Assembly: GCF_000208745.1 (NCBI RefSeq)
Contig: NC_030854.1
Coordinates: 21,016,378-21,080,377, forward strand
Reading direction: 5' to 3'
DNA: 64,000 nt
DNA from: Theobroma cacao
Lineage: Eukaryota > Streptophyta > Magnoliopsida > Malvales > Malvaceae
In this document: one piece after another, positions 12,231 to 24,811 of the stretch
How positions within the stretch are numbered: position 1 is the first letter of the stretch
Layout of the letters: each line of letters starts with the position of its first letter
Notes under the pieces: generated by a model
The model's input: only the letters and a program-made list of their open reading frames with translations
The model's database searches: none
What the model was told of the DNA's origin: nothing
Position numbers and translations under genes: made by a program

Positions 12231-13239
12231 TGATAGGGACTTGAGAATTAAAGTTTATATTTGAAGGCTAATCAAAAGTTAAAGACTTTATGCTTTAAAG
12301 TTGTTTATTTTCACTTGTAAAAGATTTAATATGAAAAGAGAAGACATTGATTTTATGGAAGTGGAATTGAAAGTGAAGAGTTTTTTTGGAGAGACTTAAC
12401 CTTTCCCTTTTTTTTATGGTTAAACACGATTATGATGCCTCAACCCAACATACAACATTTTGCATTTACTTTAAATGACAAAACTTACCTTCATATCATG
12501 ATGATGTATTCAGACCAACTCCCAGCATCTTTTTAGATCTTTCTTCCTCTGCTTTCTTGTGATTCTATTTCTCTTCTTTCATTACGGCTACAAAAGTTAG
12601 ATTTGTTCATTTCTTGGTATCCATATTTTCTTGGATCCATTTTTTCAATAGTCAATGCTTTGGTTCTCTTTGGAACCCATTTTATCTTACAATCTCACCA
12701 TTGAGAGATTTGGTTCCTTTTGGAAACCAAGCATTTTTTTCCTTACTTCTATGTGCAACAACTCTAAATGGATAGGCGTCAACAAAATTACCAGTTTTGT
12801 GACAATAAAAGCGCATGTTGTTTACATGATATTTCTTAGCTTCTTTCCCAATGAAATTTCTAGAATTTGTTTCTTTTTGTACTCCATCATAACCTAATGC
12901 CTTTCTATTAAAGAATGTTCTTTAACTTTCTATCATTTCCTTTGATCCTTGTAAGCTCATGTGTCATTTAGAGTATGTTGTTTAATGTTCATTCTTCTCT
13001 TTCAAGTTCTTAGCATCATCCTCTAGATTTGTTTATCTTTTCTTCAAGATCATTTTTTGCTTTAGCAAATTTTCTTTTCATTTTTAGTCTTGAGTCTATA
13101 TATGGTTTTTCTATACTTTAGGATCATGTGTTCAAACTCAAAAACTAGCTCATTATAGGCATTTTAAAGTTCATCAAAAGAGTAAGAGCTGCTATCTAGA
13201 TCACATGAATAAGAAGTGATGTTTAACGAATATACCTTT
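12231..13239. other. Interior of element B between gag and the accessory ORF, no clear coding
   Basis: A serine/charged-rich minus-strand reading with many stops continues after the gag zinc knuckle. Pol motifs were looked for and not found. It is probably degenerate gag tail and spacer. Confidence 0.5.
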
Positions 13240-14045
13240 GGATCTTCAATTCACATGAAGCATAGATTAACAATTTCTTCCTCTTCATTTTCATCATCTG
13301 ATTCATTTTCATCACTCTAGGCAAGAACTATTGCTTTCTTGTTATGATCTTTGGAATGACTTCTTTGGATGTTTGGGCAATCATATTTGGTGTGACCAAA
13401 GTTTTCACACCCATAACAAATAATGTGTTCTCTCTTATTTTATCCTTTGGCATATCTCTCCTTTCACTTGTTCTAGAGGGATCCTTTCAAGAAAGTCTTT
13501 TATTTCTATCTCTTTATTTATTTCTTAGGAATTTATTGAACTTTCTAATTAATAGAGCTACTTCATCATTTTCTTCTTATTCTTCTTCTTCTTCTTCTTC
13601 AAGTTTAACACTTTTCTTGATTTTCTTTTTGATAGCTTTAAGAGCTACATCTTTTCTTTTGACTTCTTTCTTAACTGCTTCGTCAATTTCACTTTCATAT
13701 TTGAGTTGCATTTCATAAATGAGTAATGATCCTAGCAACTCATCTAGTTTAAACATGCTCAAGTCTTTAACCTCTTCTATGGTCATGAATTTGAGTCTCC
13801 ATGACTGAGGAAGATAGTATAGAATTTTCTTCACAAGTTGTGCATTTGGAAATTCTTTTCCCAAGGCTTTTAGTCCTCCTATGATTTTGGTGATTTTTTC
13901 ATACATTGCTTTTCTAGGCTTAACCTCCTTCATTTTAAACGACTTATAGTCTAGAGTCAATAAACTACTTTTTAACTCTTTCACTTGTGAGGTACCTTTA
14001 TAACAGTTTTCTAAGCTATCCCATGTTTCTCTAGCTGATGTACAC
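13240..14045 (-). pseudogene. Element B gag, C-terminal part
   Basis: Minus-strand reading from 14045: SARETWDSLENCYKGTSQVK, then an open frame (13984-13577) with a copia Gag (UBN2-type) core, followed by a Glu-rich run coded by a TTC/GAA microsatellite. Near 13369-13416 a complete CCHC zinc knuckle reads CYGCENFGHTKYDC (C-x2-C-x4-H-x4-C), the nucleic-acid binding motif of retroelement Gag. Several stops follow. The N-terminal part is 3 kb away at 17058-17304 because solo LTR C inserted here. Confidence 0.8.
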
Positions 14046-17000
14046 TGTCACAACTCGGTACTCCCCTCGAGCCTGTGATAACCGTCGCGGTGTCCCGATC
14101 GACATTCATTACTCGAAATGTCAACCGGAATCCCGCAAGGCTTTATATCAGTTTCTCATTTCCCCTGTGAGTAATCGTTGCCAAATATCATGTTTTGAGA
14201 TATTATAAATTATTTTCAAATCAAAACAATAGAAAAATAATTTTTTTCTCACAGGGGGATTTTGTCATTTTTCCTCAAAAATCTCGAAACCAGCTAAAAA
14301 TGTAGTAGTGGAAAACACATATTTCATAATCAAAAATAAGTTTAGATATCTAAAACATTCATTTAAAGTAAAATTATAACTATTTGAATATAATAAAAAT
14401 ATTCAATAAAATATTCTATTTTCTTATAAAACAATATTTATAGAGTTACCGGTAAATAATTTTTGTAGCATAAAAGCTAAATAAATTCATACATACTATA
14501 ATACAGATAACCAAAGTATAAAATTTAATTTACAGTAACACGTGGGCCCAGGAACGACCAAAAGTATCAAAAGCGGTAAACCTACAGTTTTTGAGGATAC
14601 AAGTCCAACTGTAGCCCTCAACAAAGTGAGCTATCTACCAACTATCCTGAGCCTGCAATGGGTGGAAAGGAGGGTGGTGAGATTATATAATCCCAATGAG
14701 TAAACAAATACCATCTAAAATATATAAAGCTGAGCAAATTGATACAGATAAAATAGATTAGCATAAAAATGATTCTCAGCATTTCGAACTCATTTTAATA
14801 AGTTAAAATAGATTCATTTCACCCAAATAAACAACGAGGCTTATGATTTCCTGAAAAGTTTGGCTCGTGCCAAAATCATTCACATACTCAATTATCAGGG
14901 ATACCTTGGCCTGGGGCTATTCCAACCGAGTCCGCCAAGGCTGTTAAAAGTCATGTACGCATAAATCATGTTTTTATTTTGAAAACATAGTCGTTCCTTG
15001 GCGTTGGCTGAGTTTACCCTCACGTGGTGGTTTGGTGTGAAGTGAACTCTAAAGTTTTAACCTCAGGAGTTATCCAACCGCGCCTCTCATACTGAGGTAT
15101 GAATATAATAGGGTTACCGTGCCCCTCTAATAGGTTGGTCCACGGAACCCGTCCACTGCAGCGACCAAATATAACACACCAATTCAATAAAATTCAACAG
15201 CATGACATGGCAATTATTTTATTTTACAGTCTCTCAAGGCAAATCAACAGTTCATACTTTTTCAACACATTTACCAAATCCAACCATTCATGCCAATATT
15301 ATCATAAGCCATTCAATTCAAACCATGATTTATAACACAGCAATTAGTCTCCAATTACTCCATTTTCAAGTCTATTTCAAGTCAATTTTAGAAAATCATT
15401 TCATGTAATCACATTTTGCTTATAAAACATAAAGATTTACCATTTAAACTCATTTTTCTATCAAATCACAAAAATGAATAAAAACTACTTTAGATAATTA
15501 AGACGATAATAAGGTTACTCACTATTTTGGGAGTCAAATTTCGAGTTCTCCGATTCTTGATCCTCGGGTACTATCTCTTTACTTTTGCCAGAATGCTCAC
15601 CACCTAGACATAATACACAATAAGCCATTTACTACATTTATGCTAAATTGTTATAAAACCAATTCAGGCTTTATACTAATGCATGAAATGGGATGTAAAT
15701 TATTCGAATTATCGTCTAAACACGATGTTCTACACAAATTCAATTGTATGCCTAAATAAAACGGTATTGGCCTAATTCGATCTATCACTCGATTAATTGG
15801 CCAATATGTCTAATTCAACTCCAATAATTCCATTTTTCTTCCAATTCTTCAAACCATCAAACACAAGTTAAATAACTTGAAATATGGTAAAATCATCCTC
15901 ACATTTTCTCTTGGAAAATTCGGCCATGGTGGGTGCATCAACACTATGATTTTTCCTACTTGATTTTCTCACCATAATTCATCATTTCCTAACCAATTCA
16001 CTTGAAATAAAATCAAATCCACCACCAACACTCTACAAGGAAGATTCAGCCAATGATGAACTCACGAGGAATATGTGAATTTCAAGCTTAATTCTTACAC
16101 TTAACACCATAAACAACTAAAAACATCCATATATCTTAAAAATCTATCTAAATCATCATCAAATTCTCTCTCCTAAGGTTTGATCAGCACACTATCCTTC
16201 ATGATATCTTGTGATTCAACCATGGAAAATAAGAAAAAATGCTTAAGAAAGAGAGATCTCAAGCTTAACTGAAAAATCTTACCTTTTTTTTCGCTTGTTT
16301 CCTTGAATTTTCACACTTTTCCCTTGAATTTTTCCACCTAGGGTTTTGTTCTTCCTTTTCTTTCTTTGTTCTTACTTTGGCCGGCAATAATGAAGAGAAA
16401 TGGGCTGGTTTTGTGCTAATTTATAAGGAAAATAATAAAAAAATAACAGCTTGACACTTGTCACCTTACCATTGGTCCATTTTTAAATTCTTAACTATTA
16501 AGCTTTCTTTCTCCACCACATAAAATCTTTCAATTATCCATGACAATAATGGGTGAAATTCATGTGCTGGACAAGTGTTGGGTGGTGTAAAATTACTATT
16601 TTGCCCTTATGCTCGAAAAAATGCCGGAATTACAATTTTTCACTTCTCAAACTCAAATTATGTTCTAAATAGTCAATCTTGATCGAAAACTTCTTCCAAC
16701 ATTCCAATTTTAACCTCGGGTGGCAAAATGATCATTTTACCCTTGGGTCATGAAAATTTCAATTTGACTCTAAATCGGTCCTCGAACTCCGAATCACCAT
16801 TTTAAGTCATTCTGGGGTTTTAAAATTCTCAATTTCATCTTAAAATCTCTATTTGGACTAGTTCGAGGCCTAATTCAACTTAATTGTACAATTTGGTACA
16901 ATACCGTCTTTTAACGATTTTCGAGGTATCCAAGTAAGCAAACATGCATTCTTAAGTAAGAATGGCATAATAAACATATTGTCGAGTTGGGCTTGACATA

Positions 17001-17057
17001 CACATTGCTACTCTATTAAATTTACTCTCACTAAAAGCACAGAGTAAGGCTATTACA
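14046..17057 (-). mobile_element. Solo gypsy-type LTR C, inside gag of element B
   Basis: The block starts TGTCACAACTCGG and ends GGCTATTACA, i.e. a TG...CA unit in reverse (minus-strand start TGTAATAGCC, end GTTGTGACA like the other gypsy LTRs here). It separates two halves of one gag gene and carries no coding of its own. Its right part (about 16600-16930) matches the first 500 bases of LTRs E and L (GGTACAATACCGTC region). Target duplication is unclear: TACAC on the left, TACAA on the right if the end is taken four bases earlier. Confidence 0.75.
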
Positions 17058-17304
17058 ACTTTGTCGTTTAGTTGAACAAATTTTTTACCTTATTATCCTA
17101 TTTAACCTTAGGCTTAATGTGCCTAACACAATCTACAAGTTTAGTGGAAACATGAGGTCTTTCCAAAATGATATCCTAAAGATTCAAATCTATAAATTGA
17201 ATGAAATTTTCAAACCTCATCTTCTAAAATGGATAGTTTTCACCGATTAAGAGTGGAGGTCCCATCATTGACTGGCTTTCTCCCATAAAATTTGTTGGAG
17301 CCAT
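17058..17304 (-). pseudogene. Element B gag, N-terminal part
   Basis: The minus-strand ATG at 17304-17302 begins MAPTNFMGESQSMMGPPLL, then GENYPF and MRFENFIQFID, the standard start of copia Gag. Three TAG stops occur at positions where relatives have Trp (YPF-stop-K, NL-stop-D, VK-stop-D), consistent with TGG to TAG changes. It lies 67 bases from the primer-binding site, as expected for the first gene. It is cut by solo LTR C. Confidence 0.8.
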
Positions 17305-17370
17305 TTTGCTACTTCAAGCTTCCTCTTTCAAGATCTCTTAAAGCTGGTTAAACCTACAAAACTTGAGAAT

Positions 17371-17384
17371 CTATTCTGATACCA
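17371..17384 (-). other. Primer-binding site of element B (initiator Met tRNA type)
   Basis: TGGTATCAGAATAG on the minus strand, two bases inside the 5' LTR. The first ten bases are the usual plant retroelement PBS matching the 3' end of initiator Met tRNA. Confidence 0.8.
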
Positions 17385-17386
17385 AT

Positions 17387-18965
17387 TGTAATATGAAGAA
17401 ACTAGTGAAAAATACCCTAGAAGGGGAATGAATTGGATTTTTTAAACTAAAGCTTTCACCTTTCCCTCAAGAATGGGTAAAGTAATTAACTTTAAACACA
17501 AAACAAGAGAAAAAATACTTTCAAGAATAAATGCAATAGTTAATAAGTGAAAGGAAGAGAAAAAAACCACTTAGCCATAATTTTTATAAAGGCTCGGCTT
17601 TGACAATGCCTACATCCTCTCCCTTGATATCACAAGGAGTTTGGATCTACTAAATCATTTCCTTTCTCAAATAGGTTCAAGTAACCTATACAATCACTAC
17701 CTTTTTAAGGGTCAAGCATAATCTATCACAATCACTACCTTTCAAGGGTCAAGCATAATCTATCACAATTACTGTTTTTTCACAAGTTAAAGCACGACCT
17801 CTCTACCTTTTGCAATGAAGGTATAACCAAACTTAATTTTTAAGGCTCAAGTATAACCTATCTACTTTTCAAGGAGGTATACCTTCACAATAATGGATCA
17901 CAAGATAAATGCCTCCAACTAGGGTGATCAAAGGCTTTTAGTATAAAAGAATGAAGCAAAAATCAAAGAATTTAAAGCTCTCAACTGATGCTCAGTTTTT
18001 GGAGGATTTGTAGAGTGAGAGAGTTGTAATCTTGAGAAATAAAGTTTTTCTCTCCTCTTGAAATGAAGCACACTTTCCTTTCTTGGTTCTTTCTCTTATT
18101 TGGAATGAAGCTCTTTGAGGTTTATATAGCTTTTCACACAATCTAGCCATTAAACAGAGAGAGAGGAGATTTTCAAATTTCAAACTATTGGGGTCATTTT
18201 AGTCAAGCTCATCAATCTTCAAGAATCAAGCTTTGCCTAAATGAAAAGTGAATTCTTCATGTTTTAGCTTTAGGCGTGATGCTCTTTGTTCCTCAAGGAT
18301 CAAACATTCATCCATCAAGAAGTCGATTATTCTCATTCTGCTTCAATTCTGATACATCTATCTCACAAAAATTGAGCATTCCTTCTTTGAAAAGTCGATT
18401 CTTCAAAGCTTGTGAGCTTTGTCTTGAAATTTCAAACTTTGGATTTCCTACTCAAATTTCCCCCTTTTTTTTTCTCCAACAAGTTTCTCTCTTTATTTTG
18501 GCTTTTTCAACATGTTTCCAACCTTTCCTTCATTTTGACATAGGAATCGATCATTGGAAATTTGAAAAGTTGATTCTTGTCATTCGGTGCTTCTCTCCTT
18601 ATACTTCTACCTTAACAAGAATCCATTTTTTGCTTCTTGAGTGCTCGATTCTTCTTGTCAAGTAGCTTTCTGTTTTGTGAGAATCGATGATTCGCTCCTA
18701 GACAACTTGATTCCTTCTTATTGCAAATAAGAAATATAGCTTTCTTTCTTTCTTTTAAGGAATCAACACTTCACTTGCGAAAGTTGATTCTTCTTTGCTG
18801 GAACTTGTTTTTAAAGCATTCAAACAATTTTATCTTTTCAGAATAGCTTTAAAAACTTATAGGGGAAAGTTTTTTCACTTCAAAAATATTTCTTTTAAAT
18901 TCATGAGAATTTTTAAATTATTAGATTTTGTCATTTCAAAACTAAAGCCAATTTCAAAGCTAACA
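17387..18965 (-). mobile_element. Element B 5' LTR (right copy)
   Basis: Starts TGTAATATGAAG and ends GCTAACA; matches the left LTR apart from the missing 1.75-kb block. Immediately right of it the interrupted 5' LTR of element A resumes at CATCATTTGCATTC, matching the 3' LTR of A at about 37448. Confidence 0.85.
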
Positions 18966-19124
18966 CATCATTTGCATTCTTCAAAAGCTATCCTTATCGA
19001 GGATTAACTATAGCTTCACTATAGTTGACTATAATAAATTAATCTTCATTTTCCAAAACTTTTAATGTTCAATTCACCCCCCAAACATTCTTGTCACTTG
19101 TTCATGGAACTAACATTTCTAACA
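18966..19124 (+). mobile_element. Element A 5' LTR, last part
   Basis: It aligns with 37448-37613 (CTTCACTATAG, then GACTATA, AATTAATCTT, CATTTCTAACA). The end at 19124 is the TG...CA boundary. The next bases, ATTAATATTAGCGCTTTGG, resemble a decayed primer-binding site (ATTGGTATCAGAGC type). Confidence 0.8.
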
Positions 19125-19974
19125 ATTAATATTAGCGCTTTGGTCTCAATTGCAGGTTTAAACACCTTAAGTAAAGATCTTTGTTAGCTTCAAGATATAG
19201 CCATGAACTTCATTGCAACAAACTCTTGAAGGTTGCAAGCTTTTTTGACATGCCAAGAAAAATGGGTGACTTCTATTACAAAAATCTTTTTGAACTTCTA
19301 AATTTAAGAATGTTGCTTGATTAACAATTTCTTAAGATTGATTGGTTTTTAAAATTGTTTGCTCCCTTTTGTTGAAGATTTTGGTTGTTTAATCATGCTT
19401 GAACGTTAAGTGCATAATGCTTTGTTTGCTTTTCCTAGGCTTTATTGTTTTAACTTGATTGTGAAAAATTGTTTGATAAAATTTTCACATGTTTTGTAAA
19501 TTGATTTCATATTATTGTTTTTGAGGAAAAATGGTTTTTAAACATAGTCTTGAGCATGAAAGATTTGATAATTTGACAGCATATGAGCATACTTGATTAG
19601 TTACATTATCATCCATTCTAGTAGTCTAAACAAGGAAAAGTGAACTTTCAAAGTTGATTTTTTAATTTCATTTTGTCTATGATAAATTAACCATTTGAAC
19701 AATCTTGACTTAAAATTTAGGACTTACTTAAATAGCTCAAATTCGTTATTAATGAGCTTGATATGTCTACACTACTTGAATCGATCTTTCTAAAGCAAAA
19801 TAATCTTGTATGAGAAATGTTTGCCATCCTTAAGCTTATAATGATCTATGAACAAGTTTTTTGCATGATGAAAATACCTTTTAACTTGTTCCTATTGGAT
19901 GTGCATATTTGCTTGCAAGCTTGAATGAAGATTGAGCTCATGATTTTGAACAAAGAATATTCAACTCATATTTT
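19125..19974 (+). mobile_element. Element A interior, first segment (non-coding)
   Basis: AT-rich; no open frame with retroelement motifs on either strand. It lies between the decayed primer site and the target duplication of solo LTR D. Confidence 0.6.
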
Positions 19975-21175
19975 ATATGTATAATACCTCGTACTTTAAT
20001 ATGATGGCCAATTGTGAAACCCTAACCTCCATAGATGCATGACTAGAGATAGACTGTTGAGTGCATCAAATTCACATATTTAATGGGAGATTAAATACCT
20101 AATTAGTCGAAGTTGGACTAGATTTAGGATTGAATTTAGGTATTTTTATTTATTTTATTAGTTTAGTTTAATTTATGTTTAAATGTTTAATTTTAATTAA
20201 TGATGCTAGTTTTACATTATTTATAATTATTTTATGTTTTAATAGGAGTAGGATCAAAAATAATTTCAATTGATGAAGAAAGGTGCATAATTACTTATTA
20301 CTTTATTTGCATATGTTTTTGTTTTTTCAAGCATATCTCCCACTACAGAAGTCCAAATGATATGATTTTAGACCATTAGAAAGCCAAAAGGCAGGGCTAC
20401 AATTTTGATGTTTACCACTTTGCACAGTTCTGATTAAAAAGTGATCAAAATCTTTGTCAAAGTGAAGGCACTGCACCAGAAGAACAAAAAGGGGGCATTT
20501 TGGTTAATTCTGTGAAACTTTGATTGACTTTAAGATAAATATCTCATTTCTTCCAGCACCTTCTCCTCACTTCCAATAGCTTATTCTTCTTCTTCCCATA
20601 CTTTTCCCTTACTAAACGTTTTCCCCCTTTCATGGAAAAGAAACCTTAAAGCCTCCATAACTTTCTCGAATTAACTCTGATTCTCATGCTTTTGTACACT
20701 TTTTCATAAGGTTTTTTATACTCTTTCACTTTTACACCTCAAGAACCCTCAAAAGCTCTTCCTCTGCACTTTCTCTCATTAGCTGAACATTTTGAGAGAG
20801 AGAGAGAGAGAGAGATAGACTTTCCTTGATATCTTAAAGATTTCTTGAAAAGAATTCCACTATAAAGCCACTAAGGTTCCAACGAGACTCCACATCTCCA
20901 TTCAGAGCATTAGACACAATTAAACTTGATTAAACCATCAACAAAGACATTGTGAGTGAACTTGCATTAAAATATTTTGGGATAAATGCATACGTGTTTA
21001 ATTGAATCACCTGAAATGTTTTATCGAACTTTTCTTTAAAACGTGCATGGGAACAAGCCCTTGATAAAATATTTTTATGTGGTAAAATATGTGATATAAT
21101 GAAACCATGTGTTCCTATATTATGTGGATATGTGTGTTATGCTTTGAGTGATAATGCTGTATAATAGCTATAAGA

Positions 21176-21345
21176 GTGCACGTGCGATGTGGGAGTGCAC
21201 ATGACGGTGCCGGTGGTGTGCGATGTGGGAGTGCACATGCCGATAATGATGTGGGTGGTAGTGCGTGTGATGATATTGAAATGTGTGTGTAGGGAATGCA
21301 CATGATGATATTGCCTTGTGCGTGTAGGGAGTGCACATGAGTTGA
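21176..21345 (+). repeat. Minisatellite in LTR D (GTGCACATG units)
   Basis: Imperfect units containing GATGTGGGAGTGCACATG are repeated with spacers of variable length. The same array type sits at the same relative position in LTRs E, G and H. Confidence 0.7.
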
Positions 21346-22460
21346 GTAAGGCGGCGGTGGTGTACATGTATATATATATATATATATATGCTATAGACAA
21401 GTTATGAAAATAAAAAATGTGATTGTACTATATGCTATAGAATGCCTTTCCGCTACAGCAAGAAACCCTCTGTTTTGCTTGTCTTGATTGAATATTTGCT
21501 GCAGTTTTCACTCTTTTCAACTCCATTATGGATTATAAATCCTTCATCTTAAGGGATTAAATAATCAAGGGTTGAATTAACGGCTTTACAAGAAAGTAAA
21601 CTAAATTGCATTGTTTCTAAAATAAGTGCATCGTGTTTTCAAAATCTTTTCATATTGTTTGCTTGTTCCCTTCCTATGTTCACTCACTGAGTTTATACTC
21701 ATTATTTTCAACTTCATGTTTTACCTTTCAGGTTCGAAGGTGTGAGACCTTGTCAAGCTTGATTAAAAGATGGTATTATACCAAGTGGTATAACTAAGTT
21801 AAATCGAGCCTTGAACTAGTTCAAATAGAAATTCTAAGAGGAAATTGAAAATTTTGAAACCCACAGAATGGCTTAGAATAGTGATTTGGAGTTCAAGGTC
21901 TAGTTTGGAGTCCATTAGGAAAATTGACCGATTAGGGACAAAACGGTCATTTTACCATTTGATGATAAAATGGAGATTTCTAGCCAAGATTTGATCACAT
22001 TTAACCAAGAATAATTATATCAAATATAATTATGATTATTGGAGTATAGAATGATGTTTAGTAGTGAAAAATTGTGATTCTCGGTATTTTTGGAGCACAA
22101 GGGTAAAATGGTAATTTTGCCACTAGAGGAGTAAACGAAAATTTTTATAAAACGATTTTTGCCCCATTTGGTTAATATTGATCAATATTAGTGTTATTTG
22201 AGGTTGAAAAGTAGAAATAATGTAATTCTGGTACATTTTAGAGTATAGGGGTAAAATCGTAATTTTTTCACCTTGGGGGCAAATCGGTAAATTTTTCGCC
22301 CCAGCACTTGTCAAGACCAAGGGATTTTAATTGTGGTAGGATTGGATAAGTACCAGAATATTTGTGGTGGAAAATTAAGAAGAAAAAGTCAAAAAGTTAA
22401 AAAATTAGGCCAATAAACATGTGACACGTGGCATGCTTGATTATTTTATTATTTTCTATA

Positions 22461-23060
22461 NNNNNNNNNNNNNNNNNNNNNNNNNNNNNNNNNNNNNNNN
22501 NNNNNNNNNNNNNNNNNNNNNNNNNNNNNNNNNNNNNNNNNNNNNNNNNNNNNNNNNNNNNNNNNNNNNNNNNNNNNNNNNNNNNNNNNNNNNNNNNNNN
22601 NNNNNNNNNNNNNNNNNNNNNNNNNNNNNNNNNNNNNNNNNNNNNNNNNNNNNNNNNNNNNNNNNNNNNNNNNNNNNNNNNNNNNNNNNNNNNNNNNNNN
22701 NNNNNNNNNNNNNNNNNNNNNNNNNNNNNNNNNNNNNNNNNNNNNNNNNNNNNNNNNNNNNNNNNNNNNNNNNNNNNNNNNNNNNNNNNNNNNNNNNNNN
22801 NNNNNNNNNNNNNNNNNNNNNNNNNNNNNNNNNNNNNNNNNNNNNNNNNNNNNNNNNNNNNNNNNNNNNNNNNNNNNNNNNNNNNNNNNNNNNNNNNNNN
22901 NNNNNNNNNNNNNNNNNNNNNNNNNNNNNNNNNNNNNNNNNNNNNNNNNNNNNNNNNNNNNNNNNNNNNNNNNNNNNNNNNNNNNNNNNNNNNNNNNNNN
23001 NNNNNNNNNNNNNNNNNNNNNNNNNNNNNNNNNNNNNNNNNNNNNNNNNNNNNNNNNNNN
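22461..23060. other. Assembly gap, 600 N
   Basis: The run of N is exactly 600 bases and lies inside LTR E; the round length suggests an estimated gap. Open frames drawn across it have no meaning. Confidence 0.99.
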
Positions 23061-23581
23061 TGAATTTGGCTTTATTTAAATGGTATGTGGTAAATTAAGG
23101 TATTAGAGGAGAAATGGATTAATTTGGAGTGAAATTGGACGCATTGGCCAATTTATCGAATGAAAAATCAACTTAGGCCAATGCCGGGTCTAGATGGCTA
23201 CCCGTGCATTTTTCATTTCATATCATATATATATCGAGCCTGAAATAGCTTATGACTATTAGACACAATTTAATTGGAATATGTGTCATGGATTATGGCT
23301 AGGTGGTGAGCCATTGGATACAGGTAAAGGACTGTACCCGTGGACTGAAAATAAGAGTATTTCTACTCCTAATACCGGTGAGTGAACTTGTATTTCAAAC
23401 TTGTTTTTGGGAATATGAAAGATTCTATCCAACTTGTCTTAGAAAATATACCTTGAGAACAAGCTTTTAGTACAATGATTTTATATTGTGAAAATGTGCT
23501 ATACAATGGTTTATGTGTTTTCACAATATGATAAAATGCATGATATGCATTGGATTCTTCTTTGCATGTTGATTTGGACCC

Positions 23582-23726
23582 GGCTTTGTGCGAGTAGGAG
23601 TGCACATAAGCCGTTACTGACCCAGCTATGTGCGAGTAAGAGTGCACATAAGCCATTGCTGACCCGGCTATGTGTGAGTGGGAGTGCACATAAGCCGTTG
23701 CTGACCCGGCTATATGCGCATAAGCC
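23582..23726 (+). repeat. 42-bp hairpin minisatellite in LTR E
   Basis: Units at 23582-23612, 23624-23654 and 23666-23696, plus a shortened fourth at 23708-23726. Each unit can fold: GGCTATGTGC ... GCACATAAGCC. The fourth unit has lost its loop and is nearly a perfect palindrome (GGCTATATGC then GCATAAGCC). Confidence 0.85.
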
Positions 23727-24811
23727 GTTGCATATGAGATGATGATGATGGGATGGTGTGCATGTTGATGATGGGTATATGGTTGTAAATGCAAATATGT
23801 AAGCGTTTGTTTTGTTGAAATTTGGAAGTTTACATGTGTTACATGTTGCTATTGTTATTTTAGCAAGATGGCTTGTTTTAAGGGAAAAATGGTTTGGAAT
23901 AGTAGTTAGATGAAAATGGCCTTATTTTCAACCGGTGCATCATGATTGTCAAATTTCCTAGTTGAGATTGCTTGTTCCCTTCTAATATTCACTCACTGAG
24001 TATTGTACTCACATTTTAAAAAAAATTCATGTTTTCAAATCAGGTGACTGTTGGACCCCAGATCGAGGAGTCCCTGTAGTGCATCTCCTGGGAATGTGTC
24101 TGGCATTCGATAGTAATCCCTTTTATTGTAAATGTCTCCGCTGAAAGTCATGGGTCATTTTGTATTGTGAATACAATTTAACAATGTGAACATGTATATG
24201 CAATGTAAATTGCTAAATACATGACTGGTATAGTGTATGTATATTATTATCGATAATGCCATTGTGTTTTTGCTATGTTCACACCCGAGAAAAAGTGTGT
24301 GTGTGTGTATGCATGATATGATAAATTTGTTAAGCAAAGGTAAATGGATAGGCTTGCTTGGGCTTAGTGAGCTATGCTCATTGAGCTCATGCGCCGGTCA
24401 TGGCCCAGAAAATTGGGTCGTGACAGAAGGTAGTTGTATTCCTAGGCCGAGGTGCTTCCTTTTATCTATTTTTCGGTAAGTCGTCCTGACACTAAATGTT
24501 AGCACCCACGCCTAGAGTCACTCTGCTGATGGTCAAGGTCCTTGTATATGCACATATAGGTTTAATGTGAATTGTTAAGATACATTTGACAAACTATCTA
24601 TGTATATTTTAATTTATGATGTCAGTGTGAGTATTTACTTGGGTTCTACGAATTGTCTTTGAAGAAATTAGCATTCGAACACTATTAAGTATAGATCTTA
24701 AAGAAATATGAATGACAATTGGACTAATGTACAGATTCTTATAAGAACGCTTGCTTGGGCCTATTGGGTCATTGCACTGGTCATGGCCTGGGATTAGGCT
24801 GTGACAATATG

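Larger units (their letters stand above)
7167..18965 (-). mobile_element. Copia element B (gag plus accessory ORF, no pol), inserted in A
   Basis: The LTRs are 7167-10469 and 17387-18965. Flanking target bases are CATTA (7162-7166) and CATCA (18966-18970). On the minus strand the order is LTR, primer-binding site TGGTATCAGAATAG (17371-17384), gag start at 17304, split gag, accessory ORF (12230 down to about 11000), purine tract (complement of 10470-10483) and LTR. No protease, integrase, reverse transcriptase or RNase H text is visible, so it is a non-autonomous gag-bearing element (TR-GAG type). Solo LTR C interrupts gag. Confidence 0.85.
21741..24425 (+). mobile_element. Solo gypsy-type LTR E, inside LTR D
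   Basis: A perfect 5-bp duplication, GAAGG, is at 21736-21740 and 24426-24430. It starts TGTGAGACC and ends GGGTCGTGACA. The uninterrupted site is visible in LTR H at 33661-33675 (TTTGGAGG followed by TAGTTGGG). It contains the assembly gap and a hairpin minisatellite (23582-23726). Its first 475 bases match the reverse of window bases 1-471. Confidence 0.9.
19980..24806 (+). mobile_element. Solo gypsy-type LTR D, itself split by LTR E
   Basis: A perfect 5-bp duplication, ATATG, is at 19975-19979 and 24807-24811. The LTR starts TATAATACCTCGTACTTTAA (expected TGTAATACC, one G-to-A change) and ends GCTGTGACA. It matches LTR H (31519-34090) along its length when LTR E is removed. No internal region or second LTR is present. 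A GA microsatellite lies at 20794-20815 and a TA run near 21369-21391. Confidence 0.85.

Noticed and set aside
13566..13605. Coding simple repeat as a separate Ser- or Glu-rich gene
   Set aside because: It is a TTC microsatellite inside the element B gag frame; the plus-strand frame over it is antisense shadow.
22421..23098. Long open frames across 22421-23098
   Set aside because: They consist almost entirely of undetermined residues from the 600-N gap.
23576..23740. CRISPR-like array
   Set aside because: Regular spacing is due to tandem minisatellite units in a plant LTR; there are no unique spacers and the host is a eukaryote.
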